A model generated the notes under the pieces. The model was not told the DNA's origin. It did no database searches and was given only the letters and a program-made list of their open reading frames with translations. Below are positions 52,710-62,144 of a stretch of 64,000 nt of DNA, piece after piece. The position numbers and the translations under genes were made by a program. Every line of letters starts with the position of its first letter. Positions within the stretch are counted from its first letter, which is position 1. This stretch comes from Burkholderia pseudomultivorans (GTDB lineage: Bacteria; Pseudomonadota; Gammaproteobacteria; Burkholderiales; Burkholderiaceae). Location of the stretch: contig NZ_CABVPP010000004.1 in assembly GCF_902499075.1 (NCBI RefSeq), forward strand, positions 62,001-126,000, written 5' to 3'.

Positions 52710-54176
52710 TCAACGCTTGAAGTGCGGCGGCACGTTGCCGTCGACGTTGACCCACACCGAGCGCGCTTCCGTGTAGTCGTGCATCGCCTCGAAGCCCATC
52801 TCGCGGCCGTAGCCCGACTTGCCGATGCCGCCGAACGGGCTGCCCGGGTTGACGCGCTTGTAGCAGTTGATCCAGCACATCCCCGCGTCGATCTTCGATG
52901 CCATCCGGTGCGCGCGGGACAGGTCGTTGGTCCACAAGCCGCTGCCGAGCCCGTATTCGGTCGCGTTGGCAATCGACAGCGCTTCCTCGTCGCTGCCGAA
53001 GCGCAGCACCGTGACGAACGGACCGAACACTTCCTCCTGCGCGATGCGATCGGCCGCGCTCTTCGCTTCGATGACGGTCGGACGCACGTAGTAACCGTCG
53101 GCGAGTGCGGCATCCTGCGGCGCGCTGCCGCCGGCGAGCACGCGGCCGCCCTGCTCGCGCGCGACGTCGACGAACGACAGCACGCGATCGAGGTGCTGCT
53201 TCGACGTCAGCGGACCCATCTCGGTGTCCGGGTCCAGCGGATTGCCGATGCGGATCGACGAAGCCAGCGACACGAAGCGCTCGAGGAATTCGTCCGCGAT
53301 ACGTTCGTGCAGGATCAGACGCGAACCGGCGATGCAAGCCTGCCCCTGGTTGTGGAAGATCGCCCACGCGGCGCCGTTGATCGCGGCATCGAGGTTCGCG
53401 TCGTCGAATACGATGTTCGCGCCCTTGCCACCCAGTTCGAGTTGCACGCGCTTCAGGTTGCCCTGCGATGCCTCGACGATCCGGCGCCCCGTCGCCGTCG
53501 AACCGGTGAACGCGATCTTGCCGACCCCAGGGTGTTCGGCAAGACGCTGGCCGGCCGTGTGTCCATAGCCGGGCACGATATTGACGACGCCGGCCGGAAA
53601 GCCGACCTCGGCCATCAACTCGACGATGCGCAGCGTCGACAGCGGCGTCATCTCCGACGGCTTCAGCACGACCGTGTTGCCGGCGGCCAGCGCCGGGCCC
53701 ATCTTCCAGCTCGTGAACATCAGCGGGAAATTCCACGGCACGATCTGGCCGACTACGCCGATCGGCGCGCGCTGCACATAGTTGAGAAAGCCCGGTTCGA
53801 CCGGGATCACCGAGCCTTGCAGCTTGTCGGCCATCCCGCCGAAGTAGCGGAAGCACGCCGCCGTGCGCGGCACGTCGAGCGCCCGCGAATCGCGGATCGG
53901 GTGTCCGGTGTCGAGCGATTCGAGCTGGGCGAGTTCCTCGGCATTCGCCTCGATCGCATCGGCCAGACGCAGCAGCAGCCGGCCGCGGTCGGCCGCCGCC
54001 AGCGCCGACCATGTCGGAAACGCGCGCGTCGCGGCTTCGACCGCCGCGTCCACGTCGACGGCGGTGGCGGCGGCGATCTTCGCGATCAGCGAGCCGTCGT
54101 GCGGATTGAGCACGTCGATCGTGCCGCGGTCGACGGCGTCGACGAAGCGCCCGTCGATGAAAAGTTGGGTTTGCAT
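52710..54176 (-). CDS. hapE: 4-hydroxymuconic semialdehyde dehydrogenase (ALDH family)
   Basis: The 488-residue enzyme is a standard NAD-dependent aldehyde dehydrogenase: the proton-relay Asn lies in VPWNFPLMF, the general base in QLELGGKGANIVF, and the catalytic Cys in NQGQACIAGSR. In its operon it would oxidise 4-hydroxymuconic semialdehyde to maleylacetate, as HapE and PnpE do. GAGGA lies before the ATG at 54176. It is flanked by the hydroquinone dioxygenase large subunit and maleylacetate reductase. A decayed relative lies at 43667-44015. Confidence 0.9.
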   Translation of the reverse strand: MQTQLFIDGRFVDAVDRGTIDVLNPHDGSLIAKIAAATAVDVDAAVEAATRAFPTWSALAAADRGRLLLRLADAIEANAEELAQLESLDTGHPIRDSRALDVPRTAACFRYFGGMADKLQGSVIPVEPGFLNYVQRAPIGVVGQIVPWNFPLMFTSWKMGPALAAGNTVVLKPSEMTPLSTLRIVELMAEVGFPAGVVNIVPGYGHTAGQRLAEHPGVGKIAFTGSTATGRRIVEASQGNLKRVQLELGGKGANIVFDDANLDAAINGAAWAIFHNQGQACIAGSRLILHERIADEFLERFVSLASSIRIGNPLDPDTEMGPLTSKQHLDRVLSFVDVAREQGGRVLAGGSAPQDAALADGYYVRPTVIEAKSAADRIAQEEVFGPFVTVLRFGSDEEALSIANATEYGLGSGLWTNDLSRAHRMASKIDAGMCWINCYKRVNPGSPFGGIGKSGYGREMGFEAMHDYTEARSVWVNVDGNVPPHFKR

Positions 54177-54208
54177 GAATCGTCCTCGATTGGTTGCGCG
54201 AGCGCGGC

Positions 54209-55228
54209 TCAGAACTCGATCGGATACGGCGCCAGCTCGCCGCTTTCGTATCGCTGCGGCAGGTCCGGCGTCGCGTTTTCCCAGACCAGCAGCATCGAGC
54301 GCTTCGTCGAGTAGCCCTGATGCCGGATGTCGGCCGGCATCGCGCAGATGTCGCCGGCGCGCATCGTGATCCGCGCACGCGGCGCACCGGTGTTCTTGTC
54401 GCCGATGTCCCACACGATTTCGTCCGACAGTTGCAGGAACCATTCGACCCGGTCGTTGCCATGGAACACCGGCAGGATGTATTCCTCCGTCGTCGGGCAG
54501 AACAGGCTGCGCCCGCACACGGATGTCACAGACGGATTCCACGTCACGTCGGAGCGCGACAGGTACTTGAACAGGTTGAACGCGTGCAGCTCACCTTCGA
54601 ATCCGGGCTCCACGTGCACCTCCGGCTCGTCCTGATCGACGTCGAGAAACGCACGGTTGACCGGCAGCGCCTCGCGCAGCGGCGAGTCGCCTTCGAGGCC
54701 CGGCATGCGGCGCGTCGCGATGCGCGTGCGTTCGATCGCCGAATCGTTTTCGCCGTGCTTGCGGCCGAATGCGCTGCCCGTCTCCTCCGGCGCCGCGAAT
54801 GGATCGAAGCCTTCGTTGGTCCAGTCGTGCAGCATCGCCTTGAACGTCGCCATGATCGTCGGCGTCTCGAACGTCTCCGTGTAGTCGACACCGGCTTCCT
54901 TCAGGATGCCGTTGAACGTTCCCGCATAGACGTCGACCTTGCCGTAGTGATTGCGCGTGCCGAACACGTGATCGAAATTCACCCAGCCGTAGAAGAAGCC
55001 CCACGCGACGTCGCGCATCATCGCGCGCAGGAAGGCGTCGGCGGGTATCGCGTGCGTGCGGGTCTGGCCTTTCGCGGGCCAGCTGATCTTCACGAAGTAC
55101 TCGTCGCGCTGGAACGCGAATTCGCCGAGCTGGAAGCGGCGGTAACCGGTGACGGCATCGGCTTGCGTGGCCTGCACCAGATCGGCGGCAAAGCCTGCGG
55201 AAAGATCGAGGGTCTCGAGCGTGGCCAT
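54209..55228 (-). CDS. hapD: Hydroquinone 1,2-dioxygenase, large (beta) subunit
   Basis: At 339 residues the protein fits the HapD/PnpD large subunit. Recognisable segments include DVAWGFFYGWVNFDHVFGTRNHYG, GDSPLREALPVNRAFLDVD and FHGNDRVEWFLQLSDEI, followed by a cupin-like C-terminal half (RAGDICAMPADIRHQG). The enzyme needs Fe(II) and opens hydroquinone between C1 and C2 to 4-hydroxymuconic semialdehyde. No sequence relation to the usual extradiol or intradiol families is apparent. It lies 42 bases after the small-subunit gene. Confidence 0.82.
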   Translation of the reverse strand: MATLETLDLSAGFAADLVQATQADAVTGYRRFQLGEFAFQRDEYFVKISWPAKGQTRTHAIPADAFLRAMMRDVAWGFFYGWVNFDHVFGTRNHYGKVDVYAGTFNGILKEAGVDYTETFETPTIMATFKAMLHDWTNEGFDPFAAPEETGSAFGRKHGENDSAIERTRIATRRMPGLEGDSPLREALPVNRAFLDVDQDEPEVHVEPGFEGELHAFNLFKYLSRSDVTWNPSVTSVCGRSLFCPTTEEYILPVFHGNDRVEWFLQLSDEIVWDIGDKNTGAPRARITMRAGDICAMPADIRHQGYSTKRSMLLVWENATPDLPQRYESGELAPYPIEF

Positions 55229-55270
55229 GAGATGTCTCCAGGAATAGTTGAATGGTGTCGAGCGGGCGGA

Positions 55271-55765
55271 TCAGTGCACGCAGATCTCGGCCCACTTCTC
55301 GACGGAGAGCTCGCCGAGCACGGTCTGCACGAGCGCGACGCCGGGCTTGCTCGCGATGAACCGATACGCGCAGCCCGCCGGCAGCAATGCCTGATGCCCC
55401 TTGCGCAGCACCACGTAACCCATCTCGCGGCCCGCCGGCTGGATGCCGGCGCTCACGGTGCCGCGGCCCGTGGTGGGCGGGCTGTGGAGCTTGATGAATT
55501 CGATGCGGACTTCGCCGTCCATCTGGATCGCGAACTCGTCGTGCGCGCAAGCAAACCACGGCGACTCGCCCTCGGTCCGCAGCACCTCGATCACGTATTC
55601 GAGATTCTTGCCGGCGACCACTTTCTCGTAGGGCGCCGACTTCGATGCGATGTCGAAGATGTTCGAAAACGCGTAGTGCTTCGCGCTGCCGCTGGTGATT
55701 TCGATCTCGCCCCGCGTGTAGCTGTCGAGCGAACCAAAAACGGTGTGACGTGCCGTGTCGGTCAT
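55271..55765 (-). CDS. hapC: Hydroquinone 1,2-dioxygenase, small (alpha) subunit
   Basis: The 164-residue cupin-like protein resembles HapC/PnpC in length and place: GEIEITSGSAKHYAFSNIFDIASKSAPYEKVVAGKN at the start and CAHDEFAIQMDGEVRIEF as the core strand pair. The cupin core continues through GYVVLRKGHQALLPAGCAYRF. It is the first gene of the operon, with GGAGACAGCA before the ATG at 55765. An in-frame ATG 36 bases upstream overlaps that site and is unlikely. Confidence 0.82.
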   Translation of the reverse strand: MTDTARHTVFGSLDSYTRGEIEITSGSAKHYAFSNIFDIASKSAPYEKVVAGKNLEYVIEVLRTEGESPWFACAHDEFAIQMDGEVRIEFIKLHSPPTTGRGTVSAGIQPAGREMGYVVLRKGHQALLPAGCAYRFIASKPGVALVQTVLGELSVEKWAEICVH

Positions 55766-55879
55766 TGCTGTCTCCTGAGTTGAACCGCTTGTTGGATTCA
55801 ACTCTAGGGGCAGGGGCGCCTCTCAACAAGGCAACGGACCGCGACTACGGCATTTGCGATTCGCGAATAATCGCGTCGT

Positions 55880-56809
55880 TCAGCGAACCCAGCCGCGCTC
55901 GAGCAGCGGGCGGTCCCAAGGCGATTCGTCACCGATGTATTCAGCGAGGAATTCGACGAGCGCCTTGACCTTCAACGCCTGTCGCTGCGTTGCGGGATAA
56001 ACGGCCGCGAAGCTCAGCGGGGCGATCTGGAAGTCGGTCAGAATCGGCACCAGGCGGCCCGCGACGAGTGCATCGCTCGCGACGAGCGTCGGGAGGCACA
56101 CGACACCGCCGCCCGTGAGTGCGTACTCGCGCAGCAGATGCACGGAGTTCGAGCGGATCATGCCGGGCAGCTCCATTTCGACGACTTCGTCGCCGCGCGT
56201 GAGCGTCCAGCGATTGCGTGATGGATAACCCGAATACAGCGCGGTGGTGTGCTGCAGCAATTCGCGCGGATGCTGTGGCGCACCATGCGCTTCGAGGTAC
56301 GCGGGCGACGCGCAGAACAGGCGCCGCACGACGAACAGTCGCCGCTCGATCAGCGAGTCGGAAATCGGCGGGAAGATCTGGAATGCGATGTCGAACCCTT
56401 CTTCGACCGGGTCCACGACCCGATCGTTGACGATGACGTCGAGCTGGATGCCCGGATAGCGGCGATTGAATTCGGCGAGCGGCACGCCGAAGTGATCGAG
56501 CGCGAAGCCGGGCAGCATCTGGATGCGCAGCCGCCCGGTCGGTGTCGCGCGCAGCTCGCGCATCTGGTCGGTCAGCTCGTTCACGCGCCCGACGACCTCC
56601 GCGCATTCGCGGTAGAAGGTCTCGCCTACTTCCGATAAGCGAACGTGCCGCGTGCTTCGATGGAACAGCGGTGCGTTGACGAACTTCTCCAGTTGCTGGA
56701 TACGGTTCGTCACGACCGAACTGGTGACCCCAAGCTGACGGGCCGCTTCGGCGAAGCTGCTCGCCTCCGCGACCCTGACGAATGCCTCGATGCTCAGAAA
56801 CCGATCCAT
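55880..56809 (-). CDS. LysR-type regulator of the hydroquinone operon
   Basis: The 309-residue protein has an N-terminal winged helix (about 3-60, SSFAEAARQLGVTSSVVTNRI) and an effector domain of the CrgA-like group (GRLRIQMLPGFALDHFGVPLAEF). It is on the same strand and directly upstream of the hydroquinone genes, 114 bases before hapC, not divergent as is usual. The 114-base gap may hold its site. An in-frame TTG six codons upstream is an alternative start. Confidence 0.9.
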   Translation of the reverse strand: MDRFLSIEAFVRVAEASSFAEAARQLGVTSSVVTNRIQQLEKFVNAPLFHRSTRHVRLSEVGETFYRECAEVVGRVNELTDQMRELRATPTGRLRIQMLPGFALDHFGVPLAEFNRRYPGIQLDVIVNDRVVDPVEEGFDIAFQIFPPISDSLIERRLFVVRRLFCASPAYLEAHGAPQHPRELLQHTTALYSGYPSRNRWTLTRGDEVVEMELPGMIRSNSVHLLREYALTGGGVVCLPTLVASDALVAGRLVPILTDFQIAPLSFAAVYPATQRQALKVKALVEFLAEYIGDESPWDRPLLERGWVR

Positions 56810-56930
56810 ACCGCGCCCTTGCTGCAAGCGAAAGCACCAGTCTAACCGGAGCTGCCGGCCGGTTCGATCATGCGAAAGGCGTCACTCTGTCGCCTGACGG
56901 GTGTCAATCGCGCCGGCCGCCTCCGGCACG

Positions 56931-58181
56931 TTACTGCTGCTTGCCGGCCGTCAGCTCCGGCTGCACGCCGACGCGGCGCTGCAGCACGGCCGGCGCGGTT
57001 TCCCGCATCAGCGTGCTGACCACGATGCCGAGCAGCACCGCACCCATCGGCAGCCACAGGATGTTCTGGATCCCGAAGTGCGCGGCGACGTAGCCGCCCA
57101 TCGCCGGCGCGATGCCGCCGCCGAAGATTTCGCCGCAGCCGACCACCACGCCGATCGACGTCGACACGAGGCCCACCGGCGCGGCTTCGGTTGCAACCGG
57201 CCCCGACAGCAGCGACACCAGCCCGAGCGTGAAGAACGAGGCGACGAACAGGACGATGAACAGCATGACGGGCTGCGGGCCGAGGCCGCGGAAGAGGTAG
57301 AGCATCACGGCCGTGCCGGCGAAGCCGACGATGCTCGCGACGCGGCGCCCCACCAGGTCCGACAGCCCCGGCAACCCGAACTGCCCGAAAAAGCCGCCGA
57401 AACCGATTGCCGATACGACGAGCCCCATCTTCTGCGTGCCCAGCGACAGGTAGTCCGTCAGGTACAGCGGCAGCAGCGCGCCGAGCACGAACACGCCCGT
57501 CATCGCGCAACACAATGCGGCCATCGCGACGAGGATGTTGCGGCTCTTCAGCACATGGCCGAGCGACGCCGGCGCGTGCTCCGACTCGACTGCCTTCGCG
57601 CGCTCCGGTTCGCGGATCACGAAGAACATGACGGCGCCGAGGACCAGACCGGGCACGGCGACGAGCGCGAATACCCAGCGCCACGACACGAATTCGAGCA
57701 GCTGCGTCGCGATGATCGGCGACAGCGCGAGCCCGAACAGCGCGAAGCCGCTTTGCTGTAGCCCGAGGTTCAAGCCGCGCCGCCGCGGATGCGACGCGTC
57801 GGCCGTCGCCGCGAAGCTGGTCGGGCAGAACGAGCCTTCGGCGACGCCCATCAGCCCGCGAATCGCGATCAGCCCGAGCAGCCCGCTCGCGAGCCCCGAG
57901 AAGCCGGACAGCAGCGAGAACGCGACGATCGCGGGAATCAGGACCTTGCGGCGACCGACCTTGTCCGAGATGCCGCCCATCAGCGCGGCGAAGATGCCCC
58001 ACGACAGGCCGAGTACGCCGATGCAGTTACCGACGTCCTGCGCCGTGAGGTTGAGGTCTTTCATGATCGAGGGGAATAGCGGCGCGATGAGCCAGCGGTC
58101 GAGGCCGACCAGCCCGAAACCGAGCGCCAGCAGCGTGACCGCCTTCCACTCGTACGCGGTATCCCACTTGTTTGCTTTCAT
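56931..58181 (-). CDS. MFS transporter (ACS-type) upstream of the hydroquinone operon
   Basis: The 416-residue, 12-helix protein begins MKANKWDTAYEWKAVTLLALGFG. It has GLVGLDRWLIAPLFPSI in helix 1 and GGISDKVGRRKVLIPAI as motif A; the C-half repeats DLVGRRVASIVGF. It precedes the LysR gene by 121 bases on the same strand, so MFS, LysR and hap-like genes form a co-directional block. It probably imports a hydroxylated aromatic or its precursor. GGAG lies six bases before the ATG. Confidence 0.87.
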   Translation of the reverse strand: MKANKWDTAYEWKAVTLLALGFGLVGLDRWLIAPLFPSIMKDLNLTAQDVGNCIGVLGLSWGIFAALMGGISDKVGRRKVLIPAIVAFSLLSGFSGLASGLLGLIAIRGLMGVAEGSFCPTSFAATADASHPRRRGLNLGLQQSGFALFGLALSPIIATQLLEFVSWRWVFALVAVPGLVLGAVMFFVIREPERAKAVESEHAPASLGHVLKSRNILVAMAALCCAMTGVFVLGALLPLYLTDYLSLGTQKMGLVVSAIGFGGFFGQFGLPGLSDLVGRRVASIVGFAGTAVMLYLFRGLGPQPVMLFIVLFVASFFTLGLVSLLSGPVATEAAPVGLVSTSIGVVVGCGEIFGGGIAPAMGGYVAAHFGIQNILWLPMGAVLLGIVVSTLMRETAPAVLQRRVGVQPELTAGKQQ

Positions 58182-59167
58182 GTCTGTCTCCGTGAAGCTG
58201 GTCAGCGCGCGCGAGGCGCGGCGTTCGTGCATGAGCCAGGTCCGTTGTCTTTGGGTGCGATGCGACGCGAGCCGCGCGGAAATGGCGCTCGCCTGCCGGC
58301 CGGAGGCGTCGAATTCAGCCCGCCGACGCCCGAACGATAGGTGTGCGGATGCGGATTGGGTATGAAACAACCGGCGAACGCGCCATTCGCGAAATGCAAA
58401 TAATCGGCGTGGCGGGCGCGCAGGCCGGTGGAGAAGCGCTGCGCGAACGCATGGGGGATTGAAACGGGCGCCTACGGGGGAATCCCTCATAGACATCGGC
58501 ATGCCGCTCGCGGCGCCCGGGATGCGATCGTTTCGCGGCGGAAGCGCCTGCTGTGGAGCAGGCGGCGACTGAAGAAGGAGCGACAAATGTGCGGGCATTC
58601 GCGGACATGCGCATGCTGGGCGATCTGCCACAGCGAGCGCCCGCACCTGGCTTTACCGCATCAGCCGGCCACCCTCACTTTTGCGACGGGATTTCGCAAC
58701 ACGCCGAGCGCGTCGATTTCGACCTTCGTACGGCGGCAGCGCGATCGCATCGGCATGGCCGATCGGGCGCGACGTGAAGGCGCGAATACGGTGCGCGAGG
58801 GGCGAGGGCGGAAGGGATTTACGCGGCGCTGTGGGCGCATCGGAGCGGCGGGTTTCTCGGCGAGACGGCGGAGCCGAAGCGATCTCGCGATAGCGAGCGC
58901 GGCCGACGCCCATCGGTCGCGCGACGTCATGCATGCGTGCGCGGCTGCGACTGCGACCGCAACTGCAATCGTCCTTGAACCCGCAAGGCCGACCGATCGT
59001 CGCCACACCCGCATCGCCTCACGAAACGCCATTGCATCGGAGCCGAGCGCGCGTACACCGCGGCACCTCATAACGTTCCGACAATTTATTGGTTCCCTCG
59101 ACGAGGCGTCTGTCCGTATCGTTCACCCCGAATCGTCAGACCTAACGACCAACGGGGGAATCCAGTC
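58182..59167. other. Gene-poor stretch with degenerate open frames
   Basis: Nearly 1 kb has no convincing gene. Several open frames overlap on both strands, but none has a recognised family or sensible composition. Its right-hand part includes a copy of the ABC exporter tail (58814-58872) and a 17-base match (58752-58768) to the ABC exporter leader (46645-46661). The last about 80 bases, with CCGACAATTTATTGG, are probably the promoter of the porin at 59168. Confidence 0.6.
58814..58872 (+). pseudogene. Fragment of an ABC exporter gene (3' end)
   Basis: These 59 bases match 48467-48525 of the ABC exporter at 57 positions. They encode GIYAALWAHRSGGFLGETAE in the same frame as GIYAALWAHQSGGFLGETAD. 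One difference is silent and one changes Gln to Arg. No ATPase motifs precede it, so it is a broken copy or a trace of deletion. Confidence 0.8.
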
Positions 59168-60340
59168 ATGAAACGCATCAGGTCACTCGCCTTGCTCGCC
59201 CTGCCGGCATCGCTCTACGCGGCCGGCGCGCACGCGCAAAGCAGCGTCACGCTGTACGGCATCGTCGATGCCGGCATCGCGTACGTGCACAACGCGCAGA
59301 ACGCGAACGGCAGCAACGCGTCGAACCTCGTCAAGTTCAGCAGCGGCAACCTGTCCGGCAGCCGCTGGGGGCTGCGCGGCACCGAGGATCTCGGCGGCGG
59401 GCTCGCCGCGCTGTTCCAGCTCGAGAACGGCTTCAACATCGGCACGGGCGCGCTCGGCCAGGGCCAGCGCGAGTTCGGCCGCAAGGCGATCGTCGGCCTG
59501 TCGAGCGGCACGTACGGCACCGTGACGCTCGGCCGCCAGTACGATCCGGTCGTCGATCTCGTGCAGGGGCTCACGGAGGACAACTACTTCGGCGGCGTGT
59601 TCGCGACGCCCGGCGATCTCGACAACTACGACAACAGCCTGCGCGTGAGCAATTCGGTGAAGTACACGAGTCCGCTGATCGCCGGCTTCCAGGCCGAAGC
59701 GCTGTACGGCTTCGGCGGCGTCGCCGGTGCGACGGGCAGCGGGCGCACGTACAGCTTCGCGCTCGGCTATGCGAACGGCCCGCTGTCGCTCGGCGCCGGC
59801 TACTTCTTCGCGAACGGCGGCACGACGACCGCGAACGGCATCCGCTCGTGGACGAGCAGTTCGGACACGCTGTTCAACACCGTGATCAATCAGGGCTTCT
59901 CGAGCGCGAAGTCGATTCAGATCGTGCGCGTGGCCGGCCAGTACGTAGCCGGGCCGGCGACGTTCGGCATCGCGTATTCGAATACGCAATACGGCGCCGA
60001 CACGCTGTCGGCGTTCCGCCAGACCGCGAAGTTCAACAACGGCTCCGCGTTCTTCAACTGGCAGTTCTCGCCGGCATTGCGCGCGGGCGTCGGCTACAAC
60101 TACACGTCGCTGACGGGGCCGACCTCCGCGCATTACAACCAGGTCAACGTCGGGGCCGACTATGCGCTGTCGAAACGCACCGATCTGTATGCGCTGTTCG
60201 GCTATCAGAAGGCGAGCGGCCATACGCTCGACGCGAACGGCGCGCGTGTGAATGCGACCGCGTCGGTCGGGTCGTACGGTGTCAATTCCGGTACCGATAC
60301 GCAGGAACTGGCGATCGTCGGGATCCGGCACAAGTTCTGA
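59168..60340 (+). CDS. Outer-membrane porin
   Basis: The 390-residue protein has a signal peptide (MKRIRSLALLALPASLYAAG...AQ), the mature start SSVTLYGIVDAGIAYVHNAQ, TEDLGGGLAALFQLENGFN, and ends RHKF. It shares long stretches with the porin at 4741-5910, for example GRQYDPVVDLVQGLTEDNYFG. It stands alone, with no LysR or transporter next to it, and ends at a strong terminator. Substrate is unknown. Confidence 0.93.
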   Translation: MKRIRSLALLALPASLYAAGAHAQSSVTLYGIVDAGIAYVHNAQNANGSNASNLVKFSSGNLSGSRWGLRGTEDLGGGLAALFQLENGFNIGTGALGQGQREFGRKAIVGLSSGTYGTVTLGRQYDPVVDLVQGLTEDNYFGGVFATPGDLDNYDNSLRVSNSVKYTSPLIAGFQAEALYGFGGVAGATGSGRTYSFALGYANGPLSLGAGYFFANGGTTTANGIRSWTSSSDTLFNTVINQGFSSAKSIQIVRVAGQYVAGPATFGIAYSNTQYGADTLSAFRQTAKFNNGSAFFNWQFSPALRAGVGYNYTSLTGPTSAHYNQVNVGADYALSKRTDLYALFGYQKASGHTLDANGARVNATASVGSYGVNSGTDTQELAIVGIRHKF

Positions 60341-60384
60341 CCGCTGCGCGCTGCCGCGATAGCGGCGTATCGGCAAGCGTCGCG

Positions 60385-60418
60385 ACGGGCGCGCACTGCG
60401 GTGTGCGCCCGTTTTTTT
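60385..60418 (+). terminator. Rho-independent terminator of the porin gene
   Basis: ACGGGCGCGCAC-tgcg-GTGTGCGCCCGT is a 12-bp stem with one G-T pair, followed by seven T. It lies 45 bases after the porin stop. Confidence 0.93.
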
Positions 60419-60903
60419 GCTCGCTCGAAAACAAGGCGCCCCATAGCGTGAGCCGCGTGTGCGGCCCGTCACTGGCGGAGGCCGGCGAACCGGACCGTTA
60501 GTTGCGTCAACGTGCCGATTGTCGCGATCCGGTCGTCGGCCTGTCGATGACATCGACGGAAAGTGTGCCGCCAAAACGACCGAACAGTTCCGTACCGACA
60601 GCACCGGACTGTCCATGGCCAGCGCGTCGTACGCGGCCGAATAATCCTTCAGTCGACGACAGCGACCGACATCGCCGAAGCCGAAGCGAACCGCAAGCGA
60701 GCCGACAGCGGTTCGGCTATATTCACACCTTGCTTTTCGTCAGGCGAATACGCCGCGCGCGACGCTCGCATGCGCGCGCGGCCGCCGACGCCAGGCAAAC
60801 GAACCCTTCAAGGGTGACGGAGACTCGTCCGGTCATCGGCCGCCCACAAGGCGACCGGCGCGCCGGACGTCAATAGAAATATCAATCGATATGGAGATGG
60901 CTG
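60419..60903. other. Leader and promoter region of the binding-protein gene
   Basis: About 485 bases between the porin terminator and the binding-protein start carry no supported gene. The AT-richer part just before the start (TCAATAGAAATATCAATCGA, about 60870) ends in the ribosome site ATGGAGATGGCTG. I recognise no riboswitch or operator. Confidence 0.5.
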
Positions 60904-62058
60904 ATGGAACGAAGCATTGTCGGCATGCGCTGCAAACCCCTGATCACGGCCGCACTCGCCGTCGCCGCATTCGGCGCGGCGTCGGGCGCACTGGCCGATC
61001 AGGTCGTCAAGATCGGCAGCGTTGAACCGACGACGGGCGGCATCGCACACCTCGGCAAGGACAACGAGAACGGCGCGCGCCTCGCGGTCGAGGAAATCAA
61101 CGCGAAGGGGCTGACGATCGGCGGCCAGAAAATCACGCTGCAGTTCGACCCGCAGGACGACGCGGCCGACCCGCGTCAGGCGACGCAGGTTGCGCAGAAG
61201 CTCGTCGACGACAAGGTCGTCGCCGTGATCGGCCATCTGAACTCGGGCACGTCGATCCCCGCCTCGAAGATCTACAGCGACGCGGGCATCGTGCAGATTT
61301 CGCCGTCGGCGACGAACCCGACCTACACGCAGCAGGGCTTCAAGACGACGTATCGCGTGGTCGCGACCGACGCGCAGCAAGGCCCGGCGCTCGCAAGCTA
61401 CGCGCAGTCGAACGGCGTGAAGACGGTGGCCGTCGTCGACGATTCGACCGCGTACGGCCAGGGTCTCGCGAACGAGTTCGAGAAGAAGGCGAAGGCGCTC
61501 GGCCTGAAGGTGCTGTCACACGACGCGACGAACGACAAGGCGGTCGACTTCCGCGCGATCCTGACGAAGATCAAGGGCGAAAACCCCGACGCGATCATGT
61601 ACGGCGGCATGGACGCGACCGGCGGCCCGCTCGCGAAGCAGGCGAAGCAGCTCGGCCTGCGCGCGAAGATCCTGTCGGGCGACGGTGTCTGCACCGACCA
61701 GCTCGCGCAGCTCGCCGGCCCCGCGGCCGACAACGTGCTCTGCTCGCAGGCCGGCGCGGCCATCGAGAAGATGCCGGGCGGCGCCGCGTTCGTCGCGAAG
61801 TATCAGAAGCGCTTCAACCAGGGCATCAAGTTCGATGCGCCGTTCGCGTACGACGCCGTGTACATCGTCGTCGACGCGATGAAGCGCGCGAACTCGACCG
61901 ACCCCGCGAAGATCCTGGCCGCGATGCCGGCGACGAAGTACGAAGGCGTGATCGGCACGACGACGTTCGATTCGAAGGGCGACCTGACGCACGGGATCAT
62001 TTCGATCTACGGCTACAAGGGCGGCAAGAAGACCTTCCTCGATCAGGTCCGGATGTAA
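60904..62058 (+). CDS. Branched-chain amino acid-type ABC binding protein (LivJ/LivK family)
   Basis: The 384-residue protein has a signal peptide ending GALAD and then the type I binding fold: VVKIGSVEPTTGGIAHLGKDNENGARLAVEEIN, AVIGHLNSGTSIPASKIYSDAGI, VDDSTAYGQGLANEFEKKA and FAYDAVYIVVDAM. GGAGATGGCTG precedes the ATG. No membrane or ATPase genes follow, so it would rely on a Liv system encoded elsewhere. It may bind Leu/Ile/Val or another small polar compound. Confidence 0.9.
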   Translation: MERSIVGMRCKPLITAALAVAAFGAASGALADQVVKIGSVEPTTGGIAHLGKDNENGARLAVEEINAKGLTIGGQKITLQFDPQDDAADPRQATQVAQKLVDDKVVAVIGHLNSGTSIPASKIYSDAGIVQISPSATNPTYTQQGFKTTYRVVATDAQQGPALASYAQSNGVKTVAVVDDSTAYGQGLANEFEKKAKALGLKVLSHDATNDKAVDFRAILTKIKGENPDAIMYGGMDATGGPLAKQAKQLGLRAKILSGDGVCTDQLAQLAGPAADNVLCSQAGAAIEKMPGGAAFVAKYQKRFNQGIKFDAPFAYDAVYIVVDAMKRANSTDPAKILAAMPATKYEGVIGTTTFDSKGDLTHGIISIYGYKGGKKTFLDQVRM

Positions 62059-62144
62059 CGGCCGCAACGCCGGCGCGACGGGTGTCGCCGCCCGTCGGCG
62101 CCGGCGCCGCGCGAGCCGGCTTTGCTTGACGGAGGACAGCAATC

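Noticed and set aside
58428-59171. Plus-strand open frame in the gene-poor stretch before the last porin
   Set aside because: It overlaps the porin start. It reads the exporter fragment in a different frame from the matching one and shows no family features.
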